NCBI GenBank assembly: GCA_008508345.1
Contig: QNGE01001745.1
Span: 82,342 to 146,341 of the forward strand
Length of the DNA stretch: 64,000 nucleotides
Origin: Paragonimus westermani
Taxonomy: Eukaryota > Platyhelminthes > Trematoda > Plagiorchiida > Troglotrematidae
Direction: 5' to 3'
Shown piece after piece: positions 1-14,373 of this stretch. Numbering within the stretch: the first letter of the stretch is position 1; the number at the start of each line of letters is the position of its first letter. The translations under genes were made by a program, and so were the position numbers. The notes under the pieces are model-generated. The model was not told the origin of the DNA, did no database searches, and saw nothing but the letters and a program-made list of their open reading frames with translations.

Positions 1-1949
1 TGTGAGCCGCCGAACAACTGCCGACAACTAGTCGACCAGCCAAGAGAGCAAGTAAGACCGACCCTTCTTCATATCTTCGGTTCGCCCATGTCTGTCGGTA
101 GCTTACACTTGCATTTGTTATATATTCTGGGCCCTGAACGGCCTATTGTGCCCAGTCATTTCACCTTACCCTAAATACAAACAAACTGAGGCCTGTTTCT
201 GTACTTGTTCATACGGTTTATATTAATAGTACCAGATATTCAGCGGCAGTATTTGGCTCTGGTAATAAGTTGCGTCGTTACCTATGGGTATGTCGCTGAA
301 CGTTCAAAATACAACCGGAATGTCAAACACTACCTCCAGCACCATTGGCACACTCCACCCACCTGCCACAGGATATATGAAAAATGAATAACCAAGAACT
401 CAACTACTGTTTGTACATCTGACTTGTTTTTACACCCGCTGTCGGTAGTGCTGTGCCACTTTGCAAAATCGCTTGTCCCGCACAACACCCAAATACATCT
501 TCACTGGTACATCACAGTTTCTGGTCTCTATGTTAGTTTCAGCACACAAACCATCATAGTTTATTTGTTTATACAATTCACCACAGCAATGGAATGCAAT
601 TATTAAACGGCACGTGTTTATCATGAACCTACCAAATAATGACCATTGAAAATATAAGATATATTAACTTTCATCCGTTCTATATCACATTCATAAGCAT
701 TGATCAAGAGGAATTTGAGAAGAATATTTTTCTCAAAATCTTCAATGCATTTTGACCACACAACCATAAACCTATACCTGGTTATTTGCGAAGAATATGA
801 ATGTAACAGACATAACGTTGGAAAGGATTTGAGCAGTTGAATGGTATACGTTTGGTATAATTTATACCTTAAAGAACGCGCGGCCATACTTGCAGTACAC
901 GCATCTGTACTCTGTGGTTTATATTGTGAAAGTCGAGTAATCACAACGGACGGGTATGTGAACATTGGAATAGCGAGGAATACTTTTCAGAGAATGAATT
1001 AAGGTGACATGAGAATCAGGCAGCTTGCACCCAGTAAATGACGAGGTTTTTTAACAAATCACCATAAAGTCAATTCAGTTCCCACGCACAAAATCGTAGA
1101 GCAGCAATCCCTGTAGAAATTGGAACAATGTGGAAATAGTGGAAGGCCGGAAGCAATATCTTCTCTGGTGTTCTCTTGCATTCGCTCAGTTTAGTGGAAA
1201 GTGCGGTGTGAGAAATCACAAAAGGATTAGCACGTTTATATGAGCAGCCCGGTGGTAGATATCAGAAATGATTGTGTGCGTTACAGTTCACTAAATTCAA
1301 TGGAAATCGTAATGTCAGGATGAGATTCCATCCAGTTGTATAGAGTAAATGTAAATTCAAATGACATGGGTGTGAGATTCACTTGCGGAGTTAACGGTTG
1401 GCAATGTAGACCTGTGCAAAATTCACATCACACGAATACTAATACCTGAATGAAATCAAGTGAGAAAAGTAGCAATGATACTCATGACTAATTGTCATCA
1501 GAACCTTCCAGAAATCGACATCAAAGTTAGACGAGTTAAACCTTCCATTTAGAGAATTGTCCCTGCTGTAGGCAAATAATATTTCGTAGATATCAAACAT
1601 AGAAGGTTTAAGAGTTGCCAACCTACCTACTGCTGAAGTAAACCGTGGTAGTAGTTAGCACCACCAAATCAAACGTATGACGACGGGACACTTGTATGAT
1701 TGTCAACTTTGCACAAAACTACTCACGTATAACAGTGCCTGAAAACATTCCGGATGTTATAACCACTTCCGATAAGATCCGGAACCAAATTGAACATAAC
1801 TTTGACTTGATCAGAGTTGTCGTCTCCCAGCGCCTTACTGTCAGCCGCTTTCGTTAAAAGTACTAATTTGGCGTTTTGTTCATTAAAATTCGTACGCGCA
1901 GCACATGTACTTGTCAAGGCCAAACGTGAAGACCGGCTTCATTTTCATC
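1..1949. other. No recognised gene
   Basis: Reading both strands I see only short open frames with no familiar motif, interrupted in every frame. No RNA gene, tandem array or transposon protein was recognised. The stretch may be intergenic or intronic for a gene outside the window. Confidence 0.4.
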
Positions 1950-2003
1950 TGACCGACACTTTGGCCGCTACTCTGCTAACTGGTCTGGAGACATGACTGA
2001 ATT

Positions 2004-2294
2004 ATGGTATGCGACCGGGCTGGTTTGTACAGAATGCACTTCGCACCTCCAACGTGCAAAGTGCTGCCTCAAGACTGGGGCATTTCCACCCTGACTTTCT
2101 TTATTGCAGGTAATCCGCTTGAGACTGTGGACAGTTTCACATACTTAGGTAGCACTATCTCGTCAGCCTGTAATATTGCTGATGAGATATCAGCGAGGAC
2201 AGCAAAGGCATGAGTCGCTTCCGCCAAACTGCGTCATCTGTAGCGTCGAAAAGACGTTCGGTTGTCGCTGAAGGGAAGGGTCTATAATGCTTGT
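2004..2294 (+). pseudogene. Non-LTR retrotransposon RT relic (C-terminal part)
   Basis: A decayed piece of the C-terminal reverse-transcriptase region of a LINE. The translation contains a cysteine-lysine-valine-leucine step followed by QDW, then SFTYLGSTISS and a DEISAR segment, which is the conserved block after the RT palm in many non-LTR elements. The same frame runs past a TGA at 2211-2213 and a TAG at 2241-2243 into AKLRHL, RRKDVRLSLKGRVYNA. Both stops look like single-base decay of Arg (CGA) and Trp (TGG) codons. Recognisable sequence stops at the ambiguous base at 2295. Homology probably starts somewhat upstream, near 1950, in a shifted frame (NWSGDMTEL). Trematode LINEs commonly carry this block, but I cannot name the clade with certainty. 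It differs in sequence from the relic at 57.5 kb, so two families are likely. Confidence 0.8.
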
Positions 2295-2295
2295 N
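2295..2295. other. Ambiguous base N at end of LINE homology
   Basis: A single N sits exactly where the LINE reading frame stops being recognisable. It may be a minimal gap placeholder rather than one uncertain base. Confidence 0.6.
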
Positions 2296-2435
2296 ACCAT
2301 TTCTAGTTCTTCCGCCTAGTCTTCTTTAATCTTTGTTGGCCTTCGTAGCAACGGTTCCTTCTAGGATATTCCACGTCACTGCTGAGGTGAGCGGTGGCCC
2401 GAGTCACAGTACCTTTGGTGGGGCTCATGGCTGTT

Positions 2436-2456
2436 ATGATGATGATGATGATGATG
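2436..2456 (+). repeat. ATG trinucleotide microsatellite (7 units)
   Basis: Seven uninterrupted ATG units. The apparent poly-Asp and poly-His peptides across it are consequences of the repeat, not evidence of coding. Confidence 0.95.
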
Positions 2457-2461
2457 AAGAT

Positions 2462-5459
2462 GCGAGCGGCCAGTTGCACCCAGAACAATCATCGGTATCA
2501 CATCAAGACAGTATGACCGTCCGTCTTTAAGTTTCGTACCAGTAAACGCACTGCGTATCACTGACGCAGGCCCACGGACGTTTTATTCTCGGAGTGCAGG
2601 CGGCCAGAAGAACCACAAGGTCGTTATCCCTAATCTGGCCGCGCACGTACGCAAACAGAATTTCAGCCTCAATGATGGACCAAAAACTGCTGTAAAGGAT
2701 CAGAAGCGTGCTGCAGGTAATTGTCGAAGCAAGACCAGAACCATTTGTGTCGAACATGGAGGCATGTTTGAAACAAACTGTCCCCAAAAGGTGTGAAGTC
2801 CAAACTTAGTGTTATGCATACAGTTTAAACTTTCAATGAATAGGCGACCATTCTGTTAGTTTTCATCCACGAAGTGCATTGATTTCACTATGGGTTTGTT
2901 ACGTAACAGCCGATTGTCTGATGTTAGAATGATCAGGATTTTCTTAGAAGAGCCATCGGTTTAGTGATCCGAAGTACACGCATAGGGAGATAGTACTGAC
3001 TTGGTTACACACTCAGTATTGTCCAGTAGGCATATCTGTCATTTGTAGTTCAAACGGTAGGAAAACTACAGATATGATCTCTGTTAACTAGAGACTTGAT
3101 AAAACTTTACAACGCCAAATGCTCTTAGCACCCTGTACGAAACACATTGAAGAAATACTTTCGTAATTTATTTTTTTACAAGCATTCTTATTTGCTAATT
3201 TTGCGAATGCCCTTTAGTATTGGACTACTATTTTTTCCCAGTTTACAAGCCGAAATGTACAGTTTTCCCCAGTTGGCAATTAGTCACTGTAAAGGTATCG
3301 ACAGTTGTTTAGAGAGGATACAGCTGTTATTCAGGGCTTGTCCGATACAGAACCTATACTCATACTTCTGTGTGTGTGTGTGTGCAAAATTTGTCCTCGT
3401 CCATCTAACGTTGATAAACGGAAGGACGACACTGCCCACTTTCAGGTCAATTCACACGAGTTGTTAACGTCTACTTTGCTGACTAGCGCGCTGTGTACGA
3501 GTTTTATTGAAATTAACAAATTTCTGAAGGTCGTTCACAGAATGTCGTCGGAATTTTGTTATTGGGTGGTTAATGTGTATCAGAGTTCAAGTAACCAGTT
3601 GTTATCTGGACTACCATAGCAGTAGGAAATCACCCTACTCATCCCGGTTAGGTGGTCATCAAACCAGCTCAGTATAGCCGAAGCACAATGTACTTGCAGG
3701 TAGGGTGCTTAAGGTCACCCTGTCCAAGTCTTACCTACATGTGTAAGTAATTCAGGACAGACAACGCCTGCAAAAATGCCTATAGTTGTGTGCTTAGACC
3801 GAAATGCCTCTCACATGCACTTTGAGAAAAATGTGACCAGGGTACGTTAAGGCCTGTCGGATGGATGTCCCTATCTGGCGTAGAAAAGCACACAGCTCCA
3901 CATAAGCTACTAGTTTACACGCACTACGTATAGGGTGGTAGAATGGTTCGTCGTCTTAGAGAACAACCTATCACAAGCAAGACGCCACACCAACGCACAC
4001 ACACACTCAGTCGCGCACTTCGCCGCTCACACATTTGAATTTGCCGATATCGTAAAACAGAACCGATACTCATGGTGATGGTTGAGAGAAAATGCATGCA
4101 TAGCTTACATATCCGTTGCGACGCTACTAAAATCACACACCATGTCCAAGAATATGTTGTTGGGCAGTCGAAGTTCTTTGAGAAGGTTGGAATATAAGAC
4201 AATTCCAAGTCGGTCGAAAAGTTCACGAGTTCGAAGACGTAAGGCTGTTCCGTAGGCGCCGTACTCAAAACTTACTTAACACGGAGTCTTAAATCGTCTA
4301 GTGTTATTAACGTGTTGGTTTGTCTTTTGTATGTAAAACAGAACTGCATCGATTCTTGTTCTCCATTTATTGGTAAGATGAGCAAAAGTGTTCTTCTGGA
4401 GCTGATTAGAGAAGTGTGCTTTGTGACGTATAGCTTTCTGACCAGTGGACCAACCTAGTCGGCCAGTAATGTGGAATAAACTGAACACGCCTACAAAGAG
4501 TTCTTGATGGAACTGAGAACTATACTCCTTAATTGCATCGTTTTTCTGGCCGGGAGCTATGGAAAATTAAGCATTGTTGTAATAGGCACTCTTAGTCCCT
4601 ATCAGTGTGAGTGAGATCAAGAGTGACCTTCTCATGTCTTCTGGATAGATACTTATCACAGCTGCCGATGCGTGTTCACCTCAATTTGCCAGTTTCCGAG
4701 TATATGGGTTTGTAGCGTCAGATGTCAGCCAGAAAGAGCACGCTTCTTATTGATAATAACGCTGAATTGCCATATTCTGGAGTTTACATTGATGGAGAGA
4801 AAATGAATTTCACGTCATTTCGTCATGGGAAGCAGAAAAGGAGATGAGTAAAGAGGGGTTGCCATGACGGGAAATAATAGTTGCCAACCAAGGTCGGTTG
4901 GATTGGGTTCGTTCGTGGCAGCTTCGATACTTTTCGGTATTATCGCCTTTGAAGAACCGATCCGAGACGTGGTCACAAGGTCTAATAGCAACAGTGTTAA
5001 CTGTGGTTTAATGCCAATAAGAAACAGACAACGACGAATTCCGCAAATCATGCCATGCTGGGTTTTTGCCACAACAGCGTGGACCACTGACTTTAAACGT
5101 TTGCAACAGTTTTCTGTTTAATTCGGTGATTGGATGGTGAACCTGCTGAACAAATTTACAGTAGCTTTCCGAGACGTAATAGATACGCTGACAGTCAAAT
5201 TACGTGACTGTCGTGAGTAGCTCCGTAATCTTTATACGGAGGACAGCCAGTTGGGTGCAGTTTGACTCATTCAGTGGAATGCTCTTAGTCGGTGCCCGCC
5301 ACTGCTAATGACTTGGCAGTCAAACGTGAACCTGTGTAAATCATTTACTCGGGCAATCACTCCTTGATTAGCCAATAGTACTGAGTTGACACTTTCCACA
5401 CCAATGACATCATTTTTCAGATTCAAATAACTATCTACTGTCGTCACGTTCTCACCTAC
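2462..5459. other. No recognised gene; one TG microsatellite
   Basis: Only short unassigned open frames on both strands. A perfect (TG)8 run lies at 3369-3384. An open minus-strand frame at 4815-5087 and a plus frame at 4864-5121 overlap each other; neither shows a motif I can defend. Confidence 0.4.
3369..3384 (+). repeat. TG dinucleotide microsatellite
   Basis: Eight uninterrupted TG units. Two short overlapping open frames cross it, which is typical of low-complexity sequence. Confidence 0.9.
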
Positions 5460-5672
5460 CATGATGACTGCACTGGGGGTCCGAAATGTGGGAAACTGAA
5501 CGATACCAGAAGTTGACAGTGGGGTTCGGAGAGCACATCCTGATTTCAGCGATGGCACTAATATACCAGTGAGAAAGACACCTGTGTTGGATTGTAACAA
5601 AGAATACACTACCCCCGTTCGTTCGCAGCCTTTGTACTCAGACGACGACTCAATTACCATCGTTACACTAGA
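5460..5672 (-). CDS. Candidate coding exon, unknown protein
   Basis: I do not recognise this protein. On the minus strand the longest unattributed open frame of the window (to 5271) contains a segment bounded by an acceptor-like TTCCAG just above 5672 and a strong donor, ATG followed by GTAGGTGAG, starting at 5459. The enclosed 213 nt are exactly 71 codons, open, and phase 0 at both ends. The peptide is rich in Ser, Thr, Gly and Val (for example GVFLTGILVPSLKSGC) and shows no obvious membrane span or catalytic motif. No partner exon was found nearby on this strand. It could be a real internal exon of a minus-strand gene or a chance open frame. Confidence 0.22.
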
Positions 5673-8600
5673 CTGGAATTTTGCTCTTATGGGAACTTAT
5701 CAGGTTTAGCAACTTCCAGTCGTGTAAATCGAAATTTGTACGTCCGCTTCGCGCATACGGCGGCCAGCTTGATAACCATACAGTTAGAAGTCTCGCAATA
5801 AATAGGATCGAGTAAGCATAGTTAAAAGCTGACCCATTATCTAACATGGAAGGTGTTCAAATAGCCCGATCACTTCGATGATAAAATTAGCATAATCACC
5901 TCACCATTTGGTCGCGAGGTGTGAGGAAGTCGCGACAAATGTTGTAACCGTGCACCCCATTTGTACCGATTGTTTACAAATAAGACTTGATGCAAATAGT
6001 GTCTCCTAGCATCCAATGGATTTGTGCTGATTGCCCACAAGGGAAAATGGAAAGGCTGATGAATGTTTTGATCCCAACTGGGTAACGTGTGAGAACCGGT
6101 TGCTACGGCCATGTTCGAAGGTCATTCTTAAATCACATCTTAAACGTGATCAAAAACACAACCGGTGTAATTCAAAAACAATAGACTACCTTGATTAGTA
6201 CGTGTCCTTTATCTCAATTGATTTCGCTCCTGTCAACCAGGAGTGGCGGTCAACGTCCTGATGATCACCACATACCGAAATGTCTGGTCCTTCACGTAGT
6301 CTATCAGTTCAGTTGAAAGCACGTCACCGTATAGAATGGCTGAGCTAACTTCTTGTTTTCTTTTGCGTATGGTTTGATGCAGCCGGCGACGGCTCTAGAA
6401 GGCTCGAACCGGATTGGAAAGCGTATCCTTTAAGTAGACCAGGTTTTTGATCTCATTATCCCGTTTGATGTGCTACTGTTAATTGAATATCTCAAGTCGC
6501 TAGCGTTCGCCAAAGCAGTATTGGTCAGTAATCGCCTTCTAGCCATTTGTTTGGCACTCAATGATTTTCGAAATCTGACAGCAGCCATTTTCTAGTTCAG
6601 TCACAGTTCCCAGCTATCCGTTATTGAAAGGAAAAGCTAGGTTTTAGCTATTCTTTTGTGAATGGTCATCACCAGCGTGTTTGCCTGCTAGGGCCAAAAT
6701 CTGGACTGTGGTTTACCATAATGTACTCATTTACAACATCGTACCATTTACTTCCGACTGGTCACTACACAAATTTAATGTCACTGATAGTGGAAAATCG
6801 CTGGTGACCAACTGTTGCAATACTTGATCACCTCCATGAAAGAGCCAGAGTCTGTTTTGATGATTTTACTCCAGAAGGGCGCAGTCTGTACAATTCAGTC
6901 AAATGAAAAGCATAGGTTTGGTTTAATTTGTGGGACTACAGTTTAATTTGTCGATGAGCTCCTGAGACCTTAAAGTGATACAACTTGAGTGAAGTTCAAA
7001 TGTTATCGTCGCTCTCACGTTGAGAATCACACTTGTCAGAATTGTGAATCTGTTGATTTTTCCTAGTCATTGTGTTTAGGTGAAAAACCAATTGGTTCCC
7101 CTACTTTGCAACAGGAGTATTACTTCTCGTGGATCACACAGAGAATCACCTTGAAAAATGCGTGCATGTGTTTGATATTAATGACACTGGATTAAAAGCA
7201 TTGGGGAAACTAAAACAATAAGTATAAATTGTCAATCATTTCTGTTATAAGTTGCAGTTACGTTGTACGTATAAAAGATGAAATGGTATAACTGTAGCAG
7301 ATGCTTCGACGAAGTGCTCACTAGTATGAACGGATGCGAAGAATAACGATTGCAAGAAACGGTATCAAATGGAATTCAAAACATTTTTGGACCCAAAATC
7401 GGCTTTTGAATTGTACCACACCGGCTTCCTTTCGAAGGCGTATGTTCCTACGGATACGGCTGACTGAAAACTGACATAAATGCATACGCTAATTTTAATA
7501 TGGTAAGAGGTTTCGGTGTGACTTTACCTGCCTACGTGTAAACATCATAACAACACTTTCGAAATCGGTTTTGCGACCGGTGATTGGTTTTCAGCAAAAG
7601 GACCAAACAAACGTCTTAATTTTTCACACATGTATATTTATATTTGTGCATATCTCAAATTCGGTATGTCTGAGTTTTACCTCGAAACCTTTTTGTTAGC
7701 GAAAAGATCACGGAAAGCTAAACCTTATAATCTGGGTTAATTTGACTTATACTGTTTGTAATGTATACAACAAGTGGTTGTCAGTCTGTGTTCAGCCAGA
7801 ATGCCCGTTGTGCCCATTTAACCATACTGTAAAATTTCTTGAGATGCCTACAAGATATCCAAACTGAGTGCTCAGTCGAATGACGCCAACTGTCAGCATA
7901 CGGAACAACAACCGAAACCTAACTGTAATCAACTTTAGGAATATTTTTGAATTCACTTTCGCGTATACACTGAACCACACCAGAGCACACCGAATCTTTG
8001 AACGTACATCACGGATCACATCCCAAAACATCCAATTTCATCGTGTTAAACTGAAAGATTGATGTCTAATCCGATTTTCATATAATGGTTGGTTTAAACA
8101 ATAAACGCGCCGCGTTTTACAGAACCAGTCGTGCTATGTTGCCGTAAGTCTACTCTCTGTTCACGACTCAGTAATGGCATGGCTACGGCGATTATCAACC
8201 ACAAGTTTTCTTTTGTTAGCTAGAGATTTCCTCTGAAATTTCCGGTTACTTCTGTTGTATTTGCTAACCCTTCGCATGATGCAGATTACAGCGTTCACTT
8301 TGACTTTCCGTTCTTTCAGGTGCTTCGTTTTCCAGCCTCGTCCAAATGATGTGTTTAAGATTATTGGTTCGTTCGTCGATTGACTTTGATCGAAAAACGG
8401 AGTATGATGCAACATCCTAGAATCGTGATTGGTTTGACAGCGGCCAAGCCTGCTGCCCTCAGCGTTTTCCATTCAATTAAATCTGTATTTACATCTAACT
8501 GGAATTTAGCATAATTCTTCTTCGAATTTGCTGAACCGTAATTAGTGGAAGCAGATTACCTGGATTACAAGATGTGAGTTACGTAAACTTGCCTCCATTT

Positions 8601-11600
8601 CTCACACGCGTCTGCAAACGTGACCAACCTAACTTTGAAAACAGCCGATTTTTTGAACATAGACATGTTATCGTTGTCCAGAATTTCAAATACAACCGAG
8701 ATTGGCACGAAATACTCCTCTAAGTAAATACTGTTGATTACCGGAAGATCTTTACAACGAACATGACACAAGGAGTAACGGCTAAATGTACAGGCGTGGA
8801 AAAATTAAGTAGTTTGCAGCACATTCGTCACGAACACAACACGTTGTCAATGCAAGTGATAAATGGAATTTTGTCTGCTCGAAATCAGAAGAATTCCTCT
8901 TCACCAATAATGTGAATGAAATCAAACGTCAGACCTCACACAGTCTTATTGCGGGCAAATTTTGGTGCATATGTACGAGTTCATGAAACAAATTTTATAC
9001 ATTACACTGAACATGCGAATGGAACAGCTTGGGGAACGACATTTGAAGAGATCGTACACATCGTCACTAACATACTTTCTTTGCCAGTTCATGACATCAG
9101 GTTTTTACGTGTATTGCCATTTGAGTTCATTCTAAGATACGCTGTGTGATTTCCGTCTGCATCGGCGCCCAGTGCTCTCCGCATAAAATGTTTCCTATTC
9201 AAGTGGATATATTTCCAGATAAAGTTGGATTCGGTCTACTCCAGCACTGTTACAATGTAGGTTTTGGGATCCTGAAGTTCTGAACAACGTTGGTCAAGAA
9301 GCCGTAATTTACGTTCCCATGATAGAATTAACTTTGAAGGAAAGTTGGGCTCCATTGAATTGTTTCTAGAATTTGCATAAAGATGAATCCCACTGATTGG
9401 TGAGCAACAGTATTTGTTAGAAAGAATTTATATTAATGCATACAAAGGAAATGCTAGTAATTTCGCACAGCTGAAAATGCCTACAACAGGGCTCTTTGAA
9501 AAGCACTTTCGTGCCATAATTTGAAATAACTTCGTACGGTTACATGGGGATATATTGTAAATGAGGTTTCGGTTAACTCACAGGAGAGTCAGTACCCTTA
9601 CAGCACATGCCAATGATGAAACAACACTTACTGCGATAACGATACCAGCACTGCGATGCAAACTAGTCAATAGTGAGAGGATAATCACCATCCGATTTTG
9701 AGGAAAGTGATATATTTCACAAGGTAACTTATTTCCATTTTCGACTAATCAACCATTTCTTTATGCACTATATACTCACACAATGTGATCAGAGCAATAT
9801 GATCTGCATTAAAGCTTTCGAGCAGACGGTACTTCTCAGAATACCGAAGTTCTTCAGAATTGTTAGTGTCAACAACGTGTGTTGTATTAAAATGCTAATG
9901 GAACATTATTGAATGTGGTATGTGCAGAACAGGTACAGTGTATGTACTGCTAAATATGTTGATCAAATAAACCGTTTGCACTGAAGTTGTTTTGGTGCAT
10001 TGCAACTAAAGTTGAATGAACCTCAGTTAAACACAAATAACTTTCCAGGACTTCAGCAGGACAGGTGCAAATGCTTTAGAAACAAAGTATGACTATAAAG
10101 TAACTACAAATTTGGCTGTAAACTTCTTTCAAAATAGCGGCCAAATAATTTAGAAAATCTGGACTATGCAGTCCAGCTAATCAAGTTGATGAACTATGTT
10201 ATTAAGTCCGATGGAAGCCAGCATCCACAAAAATGTATGTCAGAGTTGGCTGAACAGTACATGAACAAAGTATTCTCCAACCGAAGTTTGATTCATGTTT
10301 ATTTGATTCAACCATCGAGGGAAGTACATGACAATGTCTTGGTGAGACTTCGTTATATGATTCATATATGTATATATCTGTAGGTTGAAACTAACGTTAC
10401 TTCTCCCTCCTGTCTGCCAATTAGAACCACTAGGTAACTCAAAATTCACGTAAAAATAGCCAGGTTCTTCTCAGGGTCTCACACGTGTCCGTGACGCGTA
10501 CAATTAGATCATCACAGCGCGACGTAGACTGAGTCTAGACCCGAGGAGTTTTATATCAATGAACTATGGTAATATAATGTCCGTCCCGACCTGTGGGCAT
10601 GAACAATCACACCTCGGTATAAGTTTGTTTTTACACGTGACTTTCTTTCACTCTCGTTCAGTTGACGACTAATACGGTTATTCGGAAGAAATAGACGTTA
10701 AAAATGTCGCCACAATTGGTAGTAGGGCGGTGTATGGAAAAATGTGTTGATCAGGAACCGGCAGATCTGTTTGATTCAACGATCTAAGTAGGTACGTTCC
10801 GTTATCGTGCAAAATAGTAAATATCTTCAAACAGACGTCAACAAATGAAGCAGTTAATGCGGGAGTACAAAAACCGGGGCCAATGCTTTGGGAAATGAAC
10901 CGAAGTTCATTCCCACAAAAATATTTGTTCAAATCATTTTGAAAAATGAACTGACTATGATTGTTTGAGGAGCCCAACGTCAGTTTATACCTTTTTTGCT
11001 GACATGAACATTTGGACCGTGCTCATGATGAAGCAGTCTGTCAGAGAAGTGGACTTTATTGAAGCTTCTGTATTGTATCGGCGTTAATATAATTCAATCT
11101 TGGAACTGCGGTCCTTGATGAAATTTTGAGGACTCGATCGCTGAACGACAATTCTCCCCTTTAAGCAAGACTGATGAGCTGCACAATAAATGGTTTAAAC
11201 GGAGAATGGTTTAAACAAATTTCTTCCAGAACACCATTCTAGTGAAGGTTTTCAAAATACCTGACAAAAAAGACACGTTCTGAAGACTTACCAAAACTAG
11301 TATACCCCACTAGATTTCGACTATCGTAAACTGAGCAGTGGCTATGTTAATCCATCCTTGTAGTTCCAACCCATTCGGTAGGCCTCTCTGTAAATAAAAC
11401 TACGTTAAACACTTCAAACGCTGAAATGGATGTTTCTTCCCAAAATCCTTTATTCCTGTGTCGTTTGCCCCTGGCATTAACACAATGCTTTCTGAAAGTT
11501 AACTGACTCTTGTAACTAGTATGATACAGCACATACTCCAGGTACAAACGGTAGTCAACCATTTAATCATTCCTAACATTTTCAAACCAGGAACCATAAA

Positions 11601-14060
11601 ATCTTGCCTGTACAATAACGAAGCCTTAAATTGTTGCTCTCTCGGCTGTGATTTTATAAGAAATCTGATTATGAACGTGATATTTTACTGTCGTTGTGAC
11701 CCGTAGATGCTCACTTAAGTTAAATATTTTTGTTGGGTGACAGGTCCCAAAACAGGCAGTAGTAGACGAAACTTAAATGAGACAAGAATTTCTATAGTGG
11801 CGGAAAAAGCATCATAAATGAGCTTTACTTCATAATTATATATCATAAGTATCAAATATTTTTGCGCGCAGATCATTATCCGGGCAATCGCAAAGTTGCA
11901 GTTAATCAAACAGTACGCATGACGGAATATTCAGTTCCGCACTTTCTACAAGAATCCAATGTGAATACTGTTCAGTTTAACTGGGCGCCTCAGGGGAAGA
12001 GAAAAAATGAATTTTAATTTCATCTCAACGGACAGTCTTTCTGACAGGAATTTCCAGTTAAGTTGAGGCAGATCACCCTACCGGAACGACTGAATAGTGT
12101 CACTGTTTTATTCCAGGCGAGCCAACGGGAAAGCCTATGAAAATTGGGGAACTTTAATTGACTGTGTTTAACACTCAATTTGGGACAAATTGAATTCACA
12201 CACTTCAGTTAACAATTAACGACCTCCTTATGCTGGTAACCGTTTGATTCAAAACTCACCGCGATGAACGTGACTCACAGTAAAGTGAGCAGGATAAATA
12301 AAGATTATTTCCGGATATCGGTGTGGTATTGATTTTTCTTTACAAATATGACACTCACTAATAATGAACGTTCATAGGATATATCAGTAAAATAAACCAG
12401 CTCTGCTAGAAAAGGTGATCTTTGATTCCCAACCTACTGCTACAGACAATGGTGGGCTTTCATCTTATTGGGTCCAAGTTAAATTCAGATTCGAGATTCC
12501 AGTGTTTACCAGCCTGATCGATCTTCGTGCCCATGGTCTTACGTCGGTGAGCCGTTGGAAGAGTCTTTTGTGGAGAAAATTCAATCTGAATGTGCTTTTG
12601 TTCGTTTTGACAACCCTAGCATGGCACATTTTTGGGAGTGAGTAACTGGATACTTTTCCGGTCACCGAGGACACCTAGTTGGGCATAGGAATGCAATCAG
12701 TTAGTCGTATAACCCTGCAGAAGTGTACAACCAAGTGAAATTATCATCTTTCAACCTGTCAGTAATATGGTTTCATCAAACACCACCGGTCAGGGTTATT
12801 TTTGTGCTCACTACTACCGAAACATAACACGCCCAAAGTATTTACCGAAAAGCATCCGCAGTCATATCTGGAATGGCACTCCAAAACTTCTGTCAGTGGC
12901 CAGTGAGTTGTGATATATACGCACGTTCATTCTCGTAAACTATGGTGAAAGGTTAAGTCTTATCCCACTGTTGGACGTTTGATTGCTATGGTTTGTAAGA
13001 AATGGAAGTACAACACACGGTTATTCATACGTTGCCGCGCTCTTATCAATGAGGACAAATTAGCAACAGGTTTGAAAACGTTTGGGAATAAACGAACTAT
13101 ACACCTCGTTCTGAGGAGCCACACTGTTGGTGATATGCATTGTGTTAATCATGTTGTACTGTTCATATACTTGCACAGTGGATAGAAACGAATCGTATTT
13201 TTAAGGTGTACTGTCCAGGTCAGTCTCAATGTGCTCTTCCTGATTTTATTTTAAATGCAAACATCTTTAAGAACACCTCTAGAGTGGGGATTCAGAGTAT
13301 GTTCTTTGAGAAAGAGGATAGATGATTACAGTGTTGCTGCACATGCAGAACCTTCTACTATCGTTGGTTTAAACGTGCATAATTCCAATACACAATGGTC
13401 ATGACGTTTATGGTTTATTCCGTTCCCTGGGTTGCAGACACATCTTTTCATACGTATATAACACAAGGTGGTTGTGTCGGATTATAACCGCTTCCGCATA
13501 TTGTAATATACTTTTGTTTCACAATATGAAAACGATCTGTACACATGACGTTTAGTTAGTGTAAAGCTGCGTTATCAAGTGAAACTTTAAAGCAGATGAC
13601 TCAGAGCATTTGTATTTTGGCTGGTTGTTTAACAGTGTTTCGGACTCGTTTTGTGAGAATGCCGGTTACCATTGCTCTGGGTTGGCGTACAGTTCTTGCA
13701 AGAGAGAATGATGCACTTTTCCGTTTGTTCACCTGAGCCGTTTAAGGTAAACCATAGTAGAGAACCAGCGCAATTTGCATTGGTCTATATGAAGCGATTT
13801 CTGCATTTGGCCTCAAATTCGAAACTCAACGTTGTTACTTTCAAAATATTTCTCTTATAAATCTTTAATATATCTGAATTCCCGCGGACGATTCATTTTT
13901 GATCAATAGGTTGCTCACTTGTGTACATAGATTATTGTCATATGTACGATAACAGTTCATTTGCTATAACGATCAACGTATGAAGAAAGATAAAACAAGA
14001 CGTTGGCCTTTAAACGAATTATAGTATGTAGACATCTGAGGCAGTCTTTACTGAAAAGAC
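5673..14060. other. No recognised gene
   Basis: A long stretch without a supported gene. Open frames reach about 100 codons at 8161-8472 and 10678-10977 on the minus strand, but they show no motif and no clear splice context. No transposon protein, tRNA or tandem repeat array was seen. Confidence 0.4.
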
Positions 14061-14300
14061 ACTAGACTGTAGTTCCGCTCCCATTAGAGATTGTCAGTAG
14101 TGCATATCCCTGTCACGGCCGCCACTTGAACTCCGGCCACGCTTTCATTAGGCAACCGTGTCGACCACTGCACCATTGACCTCACATTAGGCACGACCGA
14201 ATTATCAAATCTGAACACTCAACCACTCTCGCTTGTGAGCAATGATCAGGTTGCCCGATCGTCTCTAGAGGATACACAGCTACTGTCTGTTAACTCCAAT
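14061..14300 (-). repeat. tRNA-derived SINE-like repeat, copy A
   Basis: About 240 bp shared with 26000-26215 and, in part, with 14491-14585. Read on the minus strand it contains a pol III A-box-like string TGGTGCAGTGG followed about 55 bp later by a B-box-like GAGTTCAAG, the arrangement of tRNA-derived SINEs. Shared landmarks on the plus strand are CATTAGAG, GTAGTGCATATCC and a GATCGTCTC motif near the far end. No matching tRNA species was assigned. Confidence 0.7.
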
Positions 14301-14373
14301 CGATAACCCCGCGATTAGGAGATCCTAGACAGGTCGAGATCACTGAACTCATTAAACCTGCAAGGCGCTATAT

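Noticed and set aside
2303..2561. His-rich and Asp-rich peptides
   Set aside because: Products of the ATG microsatellite read in different frames.
4815..5121. Hydrophobic open frames on both strands, possible transporter fragment
   Set aside because: The resemblance to transporter helices was vague, with no signature residues and no matching exons.
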